A stretch of 64,000 nt of DNA from Ancylobacter moscoviensis (GTDB lineage Bacteria > Pseudomonadota > Alphaproteobacteria > Rhizobiales > Xanthobacteraceae), in assembly GCF_007559435.1 (NCBI RefSeq), contig NZ_VMBP01000002.1, forward strand, positions 744,001-808,000. Direction: 5' to 3'. Below are positions 27,342-35,637 of the stretch, in pieces. Made by a program: the position numbers and the translations under genes. The stretch's first letter is position 1; every line of letters begins with the position of its first letter. The notes under the pieces were generated by a model. That model was given only the letters and a program-made list of their open reading frames with translations, did not search any database and was not told the DNA's origin.

Positions 27342-27962
27342 TCAATCGAGTACGGCGGCTTTGAGCAGGCATACCATGGTAGCATGTGCGTGCTCGCTAC
27401 CGAGGTTGCGGATGATGTGGCGGCGGTCGCAGCGGTAGCGTAGCGTCTCGCCCGCCCGCGCGGTCTCGATGATGTCGCCGCACTCCACCTGGAGCTCGCC
27501 GGAGAGCACCGACAGGCACTCCACCGAGCCGCGCTGGTGGCCGTCGGAGACCAGCTCGCCGCCCGGTTCGGCAACGAAATCAAACCATTGCAGCCATTCG
27601 ACCGTCTTGATCCAGCCGGTGATGGTGAGGCGGCACTTGCCGTCCTCGGAGACCAGGATCGGCGTGTCGCCACGGGTCAGGTGCTCGACGAAGGGCTCGT
27701 CGTCCGTCGCCGCCATGAAGCGATCGATCGATACATCAAGGGCTTGCGAGAGACGCCAGACGGTTGCGAGCGTCGGGTTGGTCTCGTTGCGCTCGATCTG
27801 GCTGATGATCGACTTGGCGACGCCGGACTGCTCGGAAAGCTCGGAAAGCGAGAGATTGTAGGCCTTGCGCAGGCGCTGGATGGTGCGGCCGAGCTGGCCC
27901 GTGATGGCCTGTGCCCCGGCATCCATGCCGCCTCGATCAAGACTGCGCGTGCGGCCCGACAT
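27342..27962 (-). CDS. XRE-family regulator with C-terminal cupin domain
   Basis: 206 aa; AGGAGCGGGC precedes ATG 27962. Residues about 25-80 form a Cro/C1 helix-turn-helix (LRKAYNLSLSELSEQSGVAKSIISQIERNETNPTLATVWRLSQAL); the C-terminal 80 residues form a cupin (GHQRGSVECLSVLSGELQVECGD...AGETLRYRCDRRHIIRN). This architecture is common in regulators of amino-acid, polyamine or organic-acid metabolism, with the cupin as sensor. It is divergent from threonine/serine dehydratase across a 145-bp region with repeated GTAGC motifs, so it probably regulates that gene and itself. Confidence 0.85.
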   Translation of the reverse strand: MSGRTRSLDRGGMDAGAQAITGQLGRTIQRLRKAYNLSLSELSEQSGVAKSIISQIERNETNPTLATVWRLSQALDVSIDRFMAATDDEPFVEHLTRGDTPILVSEDGKCRLTITGWIKTVEWLQWFDFVAEPGGELVSDGHQRGSVECLSVLSGELQVECGDIIETARAGETLRYRCDRRHIIRNLGSEHAHATMVCLLKAAVLD

Positions 27963-28036
27963 GCCCGCTCCTGGTTTGCGTTATGGGACATACATTTAGG
28001 TCGCCCCGGCAAGGCGGTGCAAGCGTGGTGCGGCGA

Positions 28037-28090
28037 GTAGCGGAATCCGTAGCGCAACAGTGCCGAAATCGGGTGCGTGCTACCTGCTAC
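28037..28090. promoter_or_regulatory. Candidate operator: four GTAGC half-sites
   Basis: GTAGC occurs directly at 28037-28041 and 28049-28053, and inverted (GCTAC) at 28079-28083 and 28086-28090, all within the region between the XRE-cupin regulator and the dehydratase gene (ATG 28108). The arrangement of two direct and two inverted copies suggests a repressor site. Confidence 0.4.
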
Positions 28091-28107
28091 CGGATTAAGC
28101 TCGTCGC

Positions 28108-29097
28108 ATGATGCAGAGCAACGCACTCCCCACCATCGACGACGTGGCCTCCGCCGCCGAGCGCCTTTCCGGCGTGGCGGTGCGCACGCCGCTGATCTCC
28201 TCGCCGCGCCTCGACGAGATGGTCGGGGGCCGCGTGTTCCTCAAGCCCGAGCCGCTGCAGCGCACCGGCTCGTTCAAGTTCCGCGGCGCCTATAACCGCA
28301 TTTCCCGCATCCCCGAGGACCAGCGCGCCGGCGGCGTGGTGGCCTGCTCGTCCGGCAACCACGCGCAGGGCGTGGCGGCCGCCGCGACGCTGATGGGCAT
28401 GCCTTCGGTCATCGTGATGCCGAAGGATGCGCCGGCGATGAAGCGGGCGCGCACCATCGCCTTCGGCGGCGAGGTGGTGGAGTACGACCGCGAGCATGAC
28501 GACCGCGACGCCATCGCCGGCGAGATCGCGCGCGAGCGCGGCGCGGTGTTCGTGCCGCCCTATGACGATTTCCACATCATCGCCGGGCAGGGCACGGTGG
28601 GGCTGGAGATCGCGGAAGACCTCGCCGCGCGCGGCCTCGTGCCGGACGTCGTGGTGGCCAACGCCTCGGGCGGCGGCCTGATCTCGGGCATCGCGCTGGC
28701 GGTGAAGCATCACTTTCCCGAGGCGCGGGTGATGACCGCCGAGCCGGCCGGCTTCGACGATCATGCGCGCTCCTTCCGCTCCGGCGGGCGCGAGCGCAAC
28801 AACCGGGTCACGGGCTCGATCTGCGACGCGCTGCTGGCGGCGACGCCGGGCAAGCTGACCTTCGAGATTTCCTCGCGCATCGTCGGTGAGGGCGTGTCCG
28901 CCACCGACGAGGAAGTGGCGCGGGCGGTGGCCTTCGCTTTCGAGGAACTGAAGATCGTGGTGGAGCCCGGTGGGGCGGTGGCGCTGGCCGCCGTGCTGGC
29001 CGGCAAGCTGGACCTGAAGGGCAAGGTCGCCGCCATCGTGCTGTCCGGCGGCAATGTCGACGGCGCTCTCTTCGCCCGCTGCCTCGCCGCGGCCTGA
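28108..29097 (+). CDS. Threonine/serine dehydratase (PLP-dependent)
   Basis: 329 aa, fold-type II PLP enzyme. The PLP lysine is in RTGSFKFRGAYN, the substrate-binding loop is SSGNHAQGVAAAA, and the phosphate-binding glycine loop is NASGGGLISGIALA. At this length there is no C-terminal regulatory ACT domain, so it is the catabolic type that deaminates Thr/Ser to 2-oxobutyrate or pyruvate. Hydroxyectoine-utilisation EutB and serine racemases are relatives that cannot be excluded. Adjacent Met codons at 28108 and 28111 make the start uncertain by one residue. Confidence 0.85.
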   Translation: MMQSNALPTIDDVASAAERLSGVAVRTPLISSPRLDEMVGGRVFLKPEPLQRTGSFKFRGAYNRISRIPEDQRAGGVVACSSGNHAQGVAAAATLMGMPSVIVMPKDAPAMKRARTIAFGGEVVEYDREHDDRDAIAGEIARERGAVFVPPYDDFHIIAGQGTVGLEIAEDLAARGLVPDVVVANASGGGLISGIALAVKHHFPEARVMTAEPAGFDDHARSFRSGGRERNNRVTGSICDALLAATPGKLTFEISSRIVGEGVSATDEEVARAVAFAFEELKIVVEPGGAVALAAVLAGKLDLKGKVAAIVLSGGNVDGALFARCLAAA

Positions 29098-29119
29098 AAG
29101 CGGGCCTGAGGACGGGAGC

Positions 29120-30184
29120 TCAGCTCACCGCGGCCTGCTGCCGGGCGGCGTTCGCGCGGGCGTGGGCGGTCTCGATATTGCCCAGGAACTGCTCGGTGCA
29201 GGCCCGCCAGGTGAAGCGCAGCGCATAGGCGCGCGCGGCGGCGCGGTCGAGTTCGAGCGCGCCGAGGGCCGACTGCCGCAGATCGTCCGTGAGGATGCCG
29301 ACCGGCGTGTCCGAAGCGGCCTCGCCGATCACGTCGCGCGGGCCGGTGACGGGGAAGGCCGCGACGGGCAGGCCGCTCGCCAGCGCTTCCAGCAGCACGA
29401 TGCCGAAGGTGTCGGTGAGGCTCGGAAAGACGAAGACATCGGCCGCCGCGTAGATGCGGGCCAGCGCCTCGCCTTCCTTCAGCCCGAGGAAATGCACGTT
29501 GGGGTGCCGCGCCTGAAGCTCGGCGCGGGCCGGACCCTCGCCGACCACCACCTTGCTGCCGGGCAGGTCGAGATCGAGGAAGGCGGAGATGTTCTTCTCC
29601 ACCGCCACCCGGCCCACCGAGAGGAAGATGGGGCGCGGCAGGTCGCGCACGAGGGCGTCGAGTTCCTCATAGGGGCGTGGGCGGAACAGCTCCGCATCGA
29701 CGCCGCGCGACCAGCGCATGATGTTGCGGAAGCCGCGCCCGCGCAGTTCGGCCTCCAGCGTGGGGGTGGAGACCATCACCCCGGCGCCGGCATTGTGGAA
29801 GCGCCGCAGCCACGCATAGGACAGTGCCTCCGGCACCGGCGCGCGGGCCGAGAGATATTCCGGGAAGCGCGTGTGGTAGCTGGTGGTGAAGCTCTGCCCG
29901 CGCCCGAGGCAGACGCGCCGCGCCATCAGGCCGATGGGGCCTTCGGTGGCGATGTGCACGAAATCGGCGCCGATCTCGTCCATGCGGCGCGCCACGCGGC
30001 CGGGCGTGGCGAGGGCGAGGCGGATCTCGCGATAGGTCGGCATCGGCACGGTGCGGAAATCCAGCGGGGTGAGGAAGTCGATGCGCGCACCCAGCGTCGC
30101 GGCCTCGCGCGCCGTGTTCTGCAGCGAGCGGACGACCCCGTTCACCTGCGGGAGCCAGGCATCCGTCGCGATGAGAATGTGCAT
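29120..30184 (-). CDS. Glycosyltransferase family 4 protein, Agt/SQD2-like (putative glycolipid synthase)
   Basis: 354 aa from ATG 30184, which shares one base with the preceding TGA. A two-Rossmann GT-B enzyme: N-terminal HILIATDAWLPQVNGVVRSLQN (acceptor half), FLSVGRVAVEKNI at the domain junction, and PSLTDTFGIVLLEALASGLPVAAF with the EX7E-like nucleotide-sugar site. The TDTFGIVLLEALA block is typical of diacylglycerol/sulfoquinovosyl-transferase-like GT4 enzymes. Coupling to a PlcP-like phosphoesterase matches the plcP-agt pair that converts phospholipid-derived diacylglycerol into glycolipid under phosphate starvation in related bacteria. That role is inference. Confidence 0.8.
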   Translation of the reverse strand: MHILIATDAWLPQVNGVVRSLQNTAREAATLGARIDFLTPLDFRTVPMPTYREIRLALATPGRVARRMDEIGADFVHIATEGPIGLMARRVCLGRGQSFTTSYHTRFPEYLSARAPVPEALSYAWLRRFHNAGAGVMVSTPTLEAELRGRGFRNIMRWSRGVDAELFRPRPYEELDALVRDLPRPIFLSVGRVAVEKNISAFLDLDLPGSKVVVGEGPARAELQARHPNVHFLGLKEGEALARIYAAADVFVFPSLTDTFGIVLLEALASGLPVAAFPVTGPRDVIGEAASDTPVGILTDDLRQSALGALELDRAAARAYALRFTWRACTEQFLGNIETAHARANAARQQAAVS

Positions 30185-31041
30185 CAGGCAGCGACCTTCG
30201 GCCGTTCGAGCAGCAATGGCGCGTTCACCCGCGCCCGGGTGTGGCGGGCCCAATCGATCAGCTCGAAGCGGCCATCCTCGTGCTCGACGATCGCCGTGCA
30301 GCTTTCGACCCAGTCGCCGCAGTTAAGATACTGGACGCCGAAGCCGTCGTGAATGACGGCGTGATGGATGTGGCCGCAGATCACGCCGTCCACCTTGTGG
30401 CGGCGGGCCTCGGTCGCCACGGCTTCCTCGAAGCGGCCGATGAAGTTGACCGCGTTCTTCACCTTCAGCTTGGCCCACTGGCTCAGAGACCAATAGGGAA
30501 AGCCGAGCTTGCGCCGTATCCAATTGAGATAGGTGTTGATGCCGAGCGCGGCGGTGTAGGCGCCATCGCCGAGGAAGGCGAGCCATTTGGCGTGGCGGAC
30601 CACGACGTCGAACACGTCGCCGTGGATGACGAGGTAGCGCTTGCCGTCGGCGGCTTCGTGGACCGCCGTGTCGACCACCTCGATGCCGCCGAAATGATTG
30701 CCGTAATAGTCGCGAAGGAATTCATCGTGGTTCCCCGGGAGGTAGACGATGCGCGCGCCCTTGCGGCCCTTTCGCAGCAGCTTCTGCACCACGTCGTTGT
30801 GGGCCTGCGGCCAGTACCAGCCGGAGCGCAGACGCCAGCCATCCACGATGTCGCCGACGAGGTAGATGCTGTCCGCGTCGTGGTAGCGCAGGAAATCCAG
30901 CAGCAGATCGGCCTGGCACCCCTTGGTGCCGAGATGGATGTCGGACAGGAAGAGGCTGCGGTACCGGCGCGCCTCGGGTGCGTCGTTCACCTCGGAAGCC
31001 ATCTCGGTCATGCCCTCCAGCGGGCCCGGCGATGCGTTCAT
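30184..31041 (-). CDS. Metallophosphoesterase, PlcP / UDP-2,3-diacylglucosamine diphosphatase-like
   Basis: Up to 285 aa. Calcineurin-type metal ligands are all present: SDIHLGT, VGDIVDGW, PGNHDEF, IHGDVFD and GHIHHAVI. Family annotation is usually LpxH-like UDP-2,3-diacylglucosamine diphosphatase, but the same subfamily includes rhizobial PlcP, a phospholipase C active on phosphatidylcholine during phosphate limitation. The glycosyltransferase partner favours PlcP. ATG 31041 has no good Shine-Dalgarno; ATG 31011 or 31002 lie just after a GGAGG and would also leave room for a promoter at the candidate Pho box. Confidence 0.8.
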   Translation of the reverse strand: MNASPGPLEGMTEMASEVNDAPEARRYRSLFLSDIHLGTKGCQADLLLDFLRYHDADSIYLVGDIVDGWRLRSGWYWPQAHNDVVQKLLRKGRKGARIVYLPGNHDEFLRDYYGNHFGGIEVVDTAVHEAADGKRYLVIHGDVFDVVVRHAKWLAFLGDGAYTAALGINTYLNWIRRKLGFPYWSLSQWAKLKVKNAVNFIGRFEEAVATEARRHKVDGVICGHIHHAVIHDGFGVQYLNCGDWVESCTAIVEHEDGRFELIDWARHTRARVNAPLLLERPKVAA

Positions 31042-31064
31042 GAGCGGACATAAGCCCGACTCGC

Positions 31065-31082
31065 ATCACGCTTTTATGACGG
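31065..31082 (-). promoter_or_regulatory. Candidate Pho box of the plcP-like operon
   Basis: On the minus strand CCGTCAT-AAAA-GCGTGAT: first half-site 6 of 7 and second 4 of 7 against CTGTCAT, with the right 4-bp AT-rich spacer, directed at the phosphoesterase gene. TTATGT follows about 11 bp later as a possible -10. Weaker than the site at 24983. Confidence 0.4.
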
Positions 31083-31124
31083 ATGCTGCGCCGCAGCGCC
31101 GTTGAGTCCGCGAGGGCAGGAGGC

Positions 31125-31721
31125 TCACACGAAGAGCATCGCCACACTGGCGGCGACGAGCGCGGCCATCACGTAGTTGACGATGCGCTGCTGGCCGGGC
31201 GTCGCGAGCAGGCGGGCGAGCAGGGCGCCGAAGCCGGCCCACAGGCACAGGCTCGGGAAGGTGACGATGCCGGAGACGGCGGCGATCATCGCCACCTCGG
31301 CGAACAGGCGCTCCCCGCCCACGGTGGTGAAGGCCGGGACCATACTGAGCGCGAGGGTCCATGCCTTCGGGTTGACCCACTGGAACAGCGCCGATTGCAG
31401 CAGTGTCATCGGCTGCTCCATGGCGGTGCCGCCGCCGGGTCCGCCGGCATTGGCGATCTTCCAGGCGAGATAGAGCAGATAGAGCGAGCCGACGACCTTG
31501 AGCGTCTGGTGCATGTAGGGGATCGCCATGAACAGCGTTCCCAGCCCCATGCCGATGGCGACGATCATGACCGTGAAGCCGACGGTGACGCCCCAGATCT
31601 GCGGCAGGGTGCGCCGGAAGCCGAAGGCGGCGCCCGAGCCGGCCGAGATCATGTTGTTGGGGCCCGGCGTGAGCGCGCCCGCGAGGGCGAACAGGAACAG
31701 GGGCAGGAACGGGCTCGGCAC
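31125..31721 (-). CDS. LysE/RhtB family amino acid exporter
   Basis: 198 aa from GTG 31721 (GAGGAG six bases upstream). About six hydrophobic spans; the family marker LAGALTPGPNNMISAGSGAAFGFRRTLPQIWGV lies near the N-terminus and QWVNPKAWTLALS in the middle. Exports amino acids or related small molecules by proton antiport; the substrate is not predictable. Stands alone. Confidence 0.85.
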   Translation of the reverse strand: MPSPFLPLFLFALAGALTPGPNNMISAGSGAAFGFRRTLPQIWGVTVGFTVMIVAIGMGLGTLFMAIPYMHQTLKVVGSLYLLYLAWKIANAGGPGGGTAMEQPMTLLQSALFQWVNPKAWTLALSMVPAFTTVGGERLFAEVAMIAAVSGIVTFPSLCLWAGFGALLARLLATPGQQRIVNYVMAALVAASVAMLFV

Positions 31722-31830
31722 GGGAGACTCCTCGGCCCGCCGGCGGCGCCGGCTCGGGCCGCGCAGAGCTAGAGCGCCGGTTCGCCGGGCGCAACCCGAA
31801 ACGGCGCGGCCTCGCCGGCAAAAGAAAGAC

Positions 31831-31853
31831 GCCGCCGGCAGGGAGCCGGCGGC
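31831..31853 (-). terminator. Rho-independent terminator of the universal stress protein gene
   Basis: GCCGCCGGC (31831-31839) and GCCGGCGGC (31845-31853) form a perfect 9-bp stem, followed on the minus strand by a T-rich tract (TCTTTCTTTT). Confidence 0.75.
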
Positions 31854-31893
31854 GCGTGTCGTGGGCGGGCGCGCGATGCGCCGGGCGATGTCG

Positions 31894-32709
31894 TCAGTGG
31901 GCGACGAGCAGCGGCACCGGCGGCTCGGTGAGCAGGGAGGCGGTGACGCCGCCGAGCACCATCTCGGCAAGGCGGGAGCGGCTGTAGACGCCCATCACCA
32001 GCAGATCGGCCTTGAACTTCTGCGCCTCGTTGGCGATGGCGGTGCCGACCGGGCTCTCGACCGCGTGGCGGTGGCGGGCGTTCACGCCATGGGTGGCGAG
32101 ATAGGCGGCGAGGCGGGCACCGGATTCGGCGACCGAGGCGTCGCCTTCCTCGATGGTGAGCACTTCCACCTCTTCGGCGGTGGCGAGCAGGGGCAGGGCG
32201 AAGCGCACCGCATGGCCGGCCTCGCGCGAGGGCTTCCAGGCCACGAGCACGCGCCCGATGCGGGCCGGCACCGGCTTGCCGGTCGGCACCACCGCCACCG
32301 GGCCGTTGCAGGCGAGGGCGAGGTGCTCGGGCAGGGTGGCCGCGAGCTGGTCGTCCACCGTGCCGTAGGGCGTCTCGCTGACCACGGTGACGTCGGCGAA
32401 GGTCACTTCATTGCGGAGCGCGGAGGTGACCTCGCCCTCGACCGTCTGCCAGGTGGTGGCCACGCCGGCCGCGGCGGCGGCCTGCTCGAAGTGGGCCTTG
32501 AGGCCGGCTTCCTTCTGCCTGGCCTCGTGCACCAGCTCATTGACGTAGATGGAGAGGGCACGGCCGACGCGCGGCACGCCGGCGGGATAGAGCGTGTAGA
32601 TCGCCTTCAGCGCGGCGCCGGACTGGCGGGCCAGGGCGACGGCAAAGGCGAGGCGATCATCGAACCCCGAGTCGGGCGCGGCGTGCAGGAGGACGGTACG
32701 GATGGACAT
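31894..32709 (-). CDS. Universal stress protein (tandem UspA domains)
   Basis: 271 aa from ATG 32709. Two Usp folds: residues 1-145 (MSIRTVLLHAAPDSGFDDRLAFAVALA) and 150-271, whose end MGVYSRSRLAEMVLGGVTASLL carries the nucleotide-binding G-x2-G-x9-G-like pattern in modified form. Tandem-domain UspE-like proteins act in the cytoplasm in stress survival. Divergent from the cytochrome c' gene. Confidence 0.85.
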   Translation of the reverse strand: MSIRTVLLHAAPDSGFDDRLAFAVALARQSGAALKAIYTLYPAGVPRVGRALSIYVNELVHEARQKEAGLKAHFEQAAAAAGVATTWQTVEGEVTSALRNEVTFADVTVVSETPYGTVDDQLAATLPEHLALACNGPVAVVPTGKPVPARIGRVLVAWKPSREAGHAVRFALPLLATAEEVEVLTIEEGDASVAESGARLAAYLATHGVNARHRHAVESPVGTAIANEAQKFKADLLVMGVYSRSRLAEMVLGGVTASLLTEPPVPLLVAH

Positions 32710-32968
32710 GGGCGCTTCTCTCCGATGGCGGGAAGTTCTTGGTTTTGACGTAAGGTCACAACGGCGGTGATGAGAATTCGGAAAACCACGATCCGCAAGA
32801 GGCATTAGGTATTTTCGATACCGTATCGCGGCGAGGACCGCCATGCCTTCGCGCGCGCACTTCACGACCTCGCGAACGCGACCTCCGGCCGATTGCGATT
32901 GTTTTGAGCACCAATAAGGTGGCGCCCGGGACGTGCTGCGTCGCAGCACGGCAGTGAGGGAGCATTCC

Positions 32969-33415
32969 ATGGTTCGTCGCCTGACGGCTGCCACCGCAGT
33001 CGCCATGTTCGCCGTCGTCGCCGCCACCGCGGTGGTCGCGCAGTCCGATGTCGTCAAGCAGCGCCAGGCGGTGCTGAAGGAGTTCGGCACCCTGACCCGC
33101 CCGGTGGGCGGCATGCTGCGCGGAAGCGCCGCGTTCGACCTCGCGGCGGTGCAGGCCGCGCTCGACGCCTACATCAAGGGCGCCAAGGCGCTGCCGGGCC
33201 TCTTCCCCGAGGGCTCGGGCCCCGGCCCGGACACCGATGCGCTGGCGGCGGTGTGGAAGGACAAGGCCGATTTCGACGCCCGCTTCGCCAGGTTCGAGGC
33301 CGACGCCACCGCCGCGCGGGCGGCGATCACCGACGAGGCGAGCTTCAAGGCCAACATGCCCGGCGTGCTGCGCAGCTGCGGCGGCTGCCACGATGTCTAT
33401 CGCCAGAAGAGCTGA
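32969..33415 (+). CDS. Cytochrome c' (class II c-type cytochrome)
   Basis: 148 aa from ATG 32969 with GGGAG upstream. Signal peptide residues 1-25 (ends VVAQ). The C-terminal heme motif CGGCH lies in RSCGGCHDVYRQK, the position typical of class II cytochromes c with a four-helix bundle. Such proteins bind NO or donate electrons in the periplasm. Followed one base later by a cytochrome b561 gene, a known pairing in proteobacteria. Confidence 0.9.
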   Translation: MVRRLTAATAVAMFAVVAATAVVAQSDVVKQRQAVLKEFGTLTRPVGGMLRGSAAFDLAAVQAALDAYIKGAKALPGLFPEGSGPGPDTDALAAVWKDKADFDARFARFEADATAARAAITDEASFKANMPGVLRSCGGCHDVYRQKS

Positions 33416-33416
33416 C

Positions 33417-34118
33417 GTGACCGCCTCCGCCGAATCGCCGGCGCGCGTGCTGGCGTGGGACCTGCCGACGCGGCTGGCCAAATGGCTGCTGGCCGCGCTG
33501 GTGGGGCTCGCCTTCGCCAGCAAGTATTACGGCGATATCGGGCTCGTCTGGCACCAGTGGAACGGGCTCGCCATCCTCGTGCTGGTGGTGTTCCGGCTGT
33601 TCTGGGGAATCGTCGGCGGCTCGACGGCACGCTTTGCCGGCTTCCTGCGCGGGCCGGGCGCGGTGGCCGCCTATGCGGCGAGCCTGCTACGCGGGCGCCC
33701 GCAGCATTTCCTCGGCCACAGTCCCGCCGGGGGATGGATGGTCGCGGCGCTGCTGGCGCTGGTGGCGGCGCAGGGGCTGACGGGGTTGTTCACCAGCGAC
33801 GACATCGTGGTCTACGGGCCGATGACGGCGGTGGCGAGCGACGCCACCATCGCCAGCGCCTCGGCATGGCACCAGCGGCTCTACCCGTTCCTGCTGGCCC
33901 TGATCGGCCTGCACGTGGCGGTGAACCTCGCCTATTCGCTGTTCGGGCGGGACAATCTGATCGCCGCCATGATCACCGGCCGCAAGCCGGCCGGGAGCTT
34001 CGTCGACCGTGCGCCGGCGACGCCGGGGGCGATCGGCAGGGCGCTGGCGTGCCTCGCGGCGGCGATTGCCGTCGTGTTCGGCGGCATCGCGCTGGCGGGG
34101 GGCGATCCCTTCCCGTGA
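33417..34118 (+). CDS. Cytochrome b561/b556-type membrane cytochrome
   Basis: 233 aa from GTG 33417. Four or five membrane spans with conserved His candidates (WHQWNGLAILVLVVFRLFWG, HFLGHSPAG, WHQRLYPFLLALIGLHV), as in diheme cytochrome b561 proteins. Probably passes quinol electrons to the adjacent cytochrome c'. Confidence 0.87.
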   Translation: MTASAESPARVLAWDLPTRLAKWLLAALVGLAFASKYYGDIGLVWHQWNGLAILVLVVFRLFWGIVGGSTARFAGFLRGPGAVAAYAASLLRGRPQHFLGHSPAGGWMVAALLALVAAQGLTGLFTSDDIVVYGPMTAVASDATIASASAWHQRLYPFLLALIGLHVAVNLAYSLFGRDNLIAAMITGRKPAGSFVDRAPATPGAIGRALACLAAAIAVVFGGIALAGGDPFP

Positions 34119-34125
34119 AATATAG

Positions 34126-34157
34126 GAGTCCGACCCGCTTGCGGGCGGGCCGGACTC
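34126..34157 (+). terminator. Stable hairpin after the cytochrome b561 gene
   Basis: GAGTCCG (34126-34132) and CGGACTC (34151-34157) enclose an inner CCCGC/GCGGG stem. No U-tract follows, so it is either a weak terminator or an mRNA-stabilising element; it ends just before the next gene's start. Confidence 0.45.
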
Positions 34158-34175
34158 GTGCTCCATGGCGCCACC

Positions 34176-35102
34176 ATGCACGCGCTCAAGGGCATCGCGC
34201 TTCAGATCTGCGCGACGTTCCTTTTCACCATCATGTCGGCCCTTGTCCGCATCGTCTCGGATCGCGTTCCGACCGGCGAAGTGGTCTTCTCGCGCTCGTT
34301 CTTCGCCCTGTTCCCGCTGATGGCGCTGCTGGCGTGGCGCGGCGAGATCAGCGCGGCGATACGCACCGCCCATCCTCTCGGCCACATCGTGCGCGGCACC
34401 ATCGGCGTCTGCGCCATGGGGCTCGGCTTCGCGGCGCTGGCGCGGCTTCCGCTCGCCGACGTGACGGCGATCGGCTTCACCGCGCCGCTTCTCACCGTGG
34501 TGCTGGCGGCGATCTTCCTGCGCGAGCGGGTGCAGATCTATCGCTGGGCGGCGGTGACGGTAGGCCTCGGCGGCGTGGTGGTGATGCTGTGGCCGCATAT
34601 GTCGGGTGCGCTCGACAGCGTCGAGCAGGTGCTCGGGGCGACCTTCGCGCTGGTCGCCGCCGGCTGCACGGCAGGTGCGATGATCCAGGTGCGCCGGCTG
34701 ACGCGGACCGAGACCACGCCCGCCATCGTGTTCTATTTCCAGGCGCTGGCGGCGGTGGCGGGGCTGGCCACGGCCGGATGGGGCTGGGTGGTGCCAAGCG
34801 TGAGCGAGGCCGTGCTGCTGGTGACCATCGGCGTGCTCGGCGGCATCGGCCAGATCCTGCTCACCGAGAGCTACCGCTACGCGCCGGCTTCGGTCGTCGC
34901 GCCCTTCGCCTATTCGGCCATGCTGTGGTCGCTGCTGCTCGGCTTCATCCTGTTCGCCGAGATTCCGCCGCTGCTCGTGGTTATCGGCGCGGCCATCGTG
35001 ATCGGCGCCGGCCTCTTCGTCATCTGGCGCGAACGCCAGCTCGGCATCGAGCGGCGCCGGGAGGAAGAGGCCGCGACGCCGCCTTCGGGGCCGGCGGCCT
35101 GA
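34176..35102 (+). CDS. DMT superfamily (EamA) transporter
   Basis: 308 aa from ATG 34176, chosen over GTG 34158 because the latter abuts the preceding hairpin. Ten predicted membrane spans in two EamA repeats; the second repeat starts near VEQVLGATFALVAAGCTAGAMIQV. RALxRLP-like text at the end of repeat 1 (ALARLPLADVTAIGFTAPLLTVVLAAIFLRERV) is the EamA signature. Substrate unknown; relatives export amino acids or nucleosides. Confidence 0.85.
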   Translation: MHALKGIALQICATFLFTIMSALVRIVSDRVPTGEVVFSRSFFALFPLMALLAWRGEISAAIRTAHPLGHIVRGTIGVCAMGLGFAALARLPLADVTAIGFTAPLLTVVLAAIFLRERVQIYRWAAVTVGLGGVVVMLWPHMSGALDSVEQVLGATFALVAAGCTAGAMIQVRRLTRTETTPAIVFYFQALAAVAGLATAGWGWVVPSVSEAVLLVTIGVLGGIGQILLTESYRYAPASVVAPFAYSAMLWSLLLGFILFAEIPPLLVVIGAAIVIGAGLFVIWRERQLGIERRREEEAATPPSGPAA

Positions 35103-35106
35103 CGCC

Positions 35107-35343
35107 TCAGAACGCCTTGAAGGTGATGATGGTCCGGGTGTCGAGGATGCCCGGGAACTGCTGCACCTTGGCGTTGACGAAATGCCCGATGTCCGTGTCC
35201 TCGGGAACGTAGAACTTCACCAGCAGGTCGAACTCGCCGGCGGTCGAGTAGATCTCCGAGGCGATCTCGGCGTCGGCGATGGCGTTCGCTACCTCATAGG
35301 AGCGGCCGAGGTGGCATTTGATCTGCATGAAGAAAGGGACCAT
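35107..35343 (-). CDS. Stand-alone Lrp/AsnC ligand-binding (RAM) domain protein
   Basis: 78 aa, a complete AsnC_trans_reg domain without any helix-turn-helix: [56 protein letters not shown]...[15 protein letters not shown]. Such stand-alone ligand domains oligomerise and bind amino acids; they may modulate full-length Lrp proteins. It is convergent with the EamA transporter, four bases apart. Confidence 0.85.
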   Translation of the reverse strand: MVPFFMQIKCHLGRSYEVANAIADAEIASEIYSTAGEFDLLVKFYVPEDTDIGHFVNAKVQQFPGILDTRTIITFKAF

Positions 35344-35471
35344 CGCGACCTTCCGGCTTCGGGGCGGGAGGCCGATAAGGAACAGAAGCCCGGTTCGCGC
35401 GCAACCCCTCCGCCGTTCGGCGCGCGCTTGCGCCGGGGGACGGCTTCGCCTATCTCGCGAGAACGATCACG

Positions 35472-35562
35472 TTGGGGTGCCCATCCGCCGCAAGGCGCGC
35501 GGGCTGAGAGGCGTCTTGCCAACCCACGAACCTGATCCGGGTCATGCCGGCGGAGGAAACGG
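35472..35562 (+). promoter_or_regulatory. TPP riboswitch (THI element) of thiD
   Basis: The conserved aptamer blocks appear in order: GGGGTGCCC at about 35474, GGCTGAGAGG at 35502, ACCCA then ACCTGATCCGGGTCATGCC around 35523-35548 and GGCGGAGGAAACGG at about 35549. Downstream, CGCCCGG (35571-35577) can pair with CCGGGCG (35591-35597), a possible expression platform. It ends about 75 bp before the thiD ATG. Remaining bases 35344-35471 show nothing else. Confidence 0.92.
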
Positions 35563-35637
35563 ATCGCGCACGCCCGGGGCGGAGGACCGTCCGGGCGGAG
35601 ACGCTCCCGGCCTTCACGCGGCGAGGGAGGCGTTGAG

